A DNA stretch of 7,322 bases, from assembly GCA_029859555.1 (NCBI GenBank), contig JAOUCV010000101.1, positions 1-7,322 of the forward strand, given 5' to 3'. Made by a program: the position numbers and the translations under genes. This DNA comes from Gammaproteobacteria bacterium (GTDB taxonomy: Bacteria; Pseudomonadota; Gammaproteobacteria; UBA9214). Positions 6,363 through 7,322 of this stretch are shown piece after piece. Position 1 is the first letter of the stretch, and each line of letters opens with the position of its first letter. Under the pieces are notes generated by a model that searched no databases, was not told the origin of the DNA, and was given only the letters and a program-made list of their open reading frames with translations.

Positions 6363-7322
6363 ATGGCAACGATCCTGATAATTGATGACCAACTCACCAG
6401 CCGTCAAATCCTGCAACAACTGGTAAGTTCCATTGAAGAGAACCTGACCGTCAAGGCATTTGCCAACCCGGTTGAAGCACTGCAATGGACGGAAAGCAAT
6501 ACATTCAGCCTTGTATTAACAGATTACAAGATGCCTGAAATGAACGGTATCGAGTTCATAAAACGACTTCGCTCCAATCCGGCGTTAGCCCATATACCGG
6601 TCATCATGGTTACCTCTATTGAAGACAAGAATGTCCGTTATGAGGCACTGGAAGTTGGCGCAACTGACTTTCTGATGAAACCGGTTGATCACCACGAATG
6701 CCGTGCACGCTGCCGCAACCTGCTCACACAGCATCAGCAATACAGAATAATCAGCGACCGGTCACGATGGCTGGAGCGCCGGGTTGCAGAGGCAACCAGC
6801 GAAATTCGCATGCGAGAACGTGAAACCCTGTTACGCCTTGCACGTGCAGGTGAATACAGGGATGAAGAAACCGGTAACCATGTAATCCGCATGGCCAAAT
6901 ATTCCCGCATCATTGCAGAACAGCTCGGATTTTCAAAAGACGAGGCAGACGTTATTGAAATGGCTGCACCTATGCACGATATCGGCAAGATTGGCATCCG
7001 GGACGACATTTTGTTGAAACCGGGAAAACTGACAAGCGAAGAATTCGAAGTAATGAAAAGTCACACTGTAATAGGTTTCGACATCCTGAAAGACAGCCCG
7101 TCAAAATTCCTGCAGATGGGTGGCATTATTGCACTTGGCCATCATGAAAAGTTCGATGGCACAGGCTATCCTCACGGAAAGAAAGGTAACGACATCCCGA
7201 TTGAAGCAAGAATCGTGGCTATAGCAGATGTGTACGATGCACTGGTATCCGAACGTCCATACAAGAATGCCTGGTCAACAGAAGCTGCCATCGAATACAT
7301 GGAAAGCCACAAGGGAAAACAC
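6363..7322 (+). CDS. Response regulator with HD-GYP domain, predicted c-di-GMP phosphodiesterase (partial, runs off window)
   Basis: The first 320 residues of an RpfG-type two-component regulator are present, open to the window edge. The receiver domain (about 1-120) has acidic D8 and D9, phosphoacceptor D54 in LTDYKMPEMNG, T84 and K106, all expected for a phosphorylatable receiver. A charged helical linker (about 125-165) leads into the HD-GYP domain. There, metal and catalytic residues are intact: E169 and H173, HD at 205-206 in HDIGK with K209, H234, H260-H261, the GYP triad at 268-270 in HHEKFDGTGYP, and D289 in IADVYDAL. RPYK at 298-301 is also typical. The domain is therefore predicted to hydrolyse cyclic di-GMP, under control of a phosphorelay. 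ATG 6363 is the only possible start, because an in-frame TGA at 6333 is followed by no other start codon; AGAG lies seven bases upstream. No histidine kinase is visible. No symbol is given, since RpfG-like paralogues are numerous. Confidence 0.93.
   Translation, partial: MATILIIDDQLTSRQILQQLVSSIEENLTVKAFANPVEALQWTESNTFSLVLTDYKMPEMNGIEFIKRLRSNPALAHIPVIMVTSIEDKNVRYEALEVGATDFLMKPVDHHECRARCRNLLTQHQQYRIISDRSRWLERRVAEATSEIRMRERETLLRLARAGEYRDEETGNHVIRMAKYSRIIAEQLGFSKDEADVIEMAAPMHDIGKIGIRDDILLKPGKLTSEEFEVMKSHTVIGFDILKDSPSKFLQMGGIIALGHHEKFDGTGYPHGKKGNDIPIEARIVAIADVYDALVSERPYKNAWSTEAAIEYMESHKGKH

Noticed and set aside
6204..6485. 93-codon minus-strand frame at the start of the HD-GYP gene
   Set aside because: It overlaps the receiver domain coding sequence and the sigma-28 promoter leader, and shows no recognisable domain.

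Overview
The window looks like a chromosomal stretch from a gammaproteobacterium. The order lptF (divergent) / pepA - holC - valS matches the E. coli block, and every one of these proteins carries its family's signature residues. Codon use is moderately GC-rich. I cannot name the species. The arrangement holC - small uncharacterised protein - valS, followed by a convergent DUF2970 gene, resembles what I recall from Pseudomonas-like and other non-enteric gammaproteobacteria; that is recollection, not a search.

Layout. Bases 1-513 (minus) are the N-terminal half of LptF, an inner-membrane permease of the lipopolysaccharide exporter, cut by the window edge. Bases 514-661 are a divergent intergenic region with an extended -10 candidate for pepA and two short perfect inverted repeats. 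Bases 662-5802 (plus) hold pepA (leucyl aminopeptidase), holC (DNA polymerase III chi), an uncharacterised 118-residue acidic/helical protein and valS (valyl-tRNA synthetase). The first three are packed with overlaps or a few bases between them. valS follows after 102 bases that contain a perfect TATAAT hexamer and a GC-rich hairpin, so it probably also has its own promoter. A DUF2970 single-span membrane protein (5804-6025, minus) ends one base from the valS stop codon, tail to tail.

Bases 6026-6362 (337 bases) carry no gene but are rich in signals. There is a good sigma-70 promoter reading left into the DUF2970 gene. There is also a near-consensus sigma-28 (FliA, flagellar) promoter, TTAACTTT-N11-GCCGATAA, reading right. 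Several repeats and palindromes lie around them. From 6363 to the window end runs the first 320 residues of a response regulator with a receiver domain and an HD-GYP domain, a predicted cyclic-di-GMP phosphodiesterase of the RpfG type, with all visible catalytic residues intact.

How it fits together. Most of the window is conserved housekeeping: envelope biogenesis, peptide turnover, replication and translation. The part worth a second look is the right end, where the promoter suggests that a c-di-GMP-degrading response regulator is transcribed with the flagellar late-gene programme. I see no evidence of a mobile element, CRISPR array, tRNA or rRNA, and no clearly undescribed multi-gene system.
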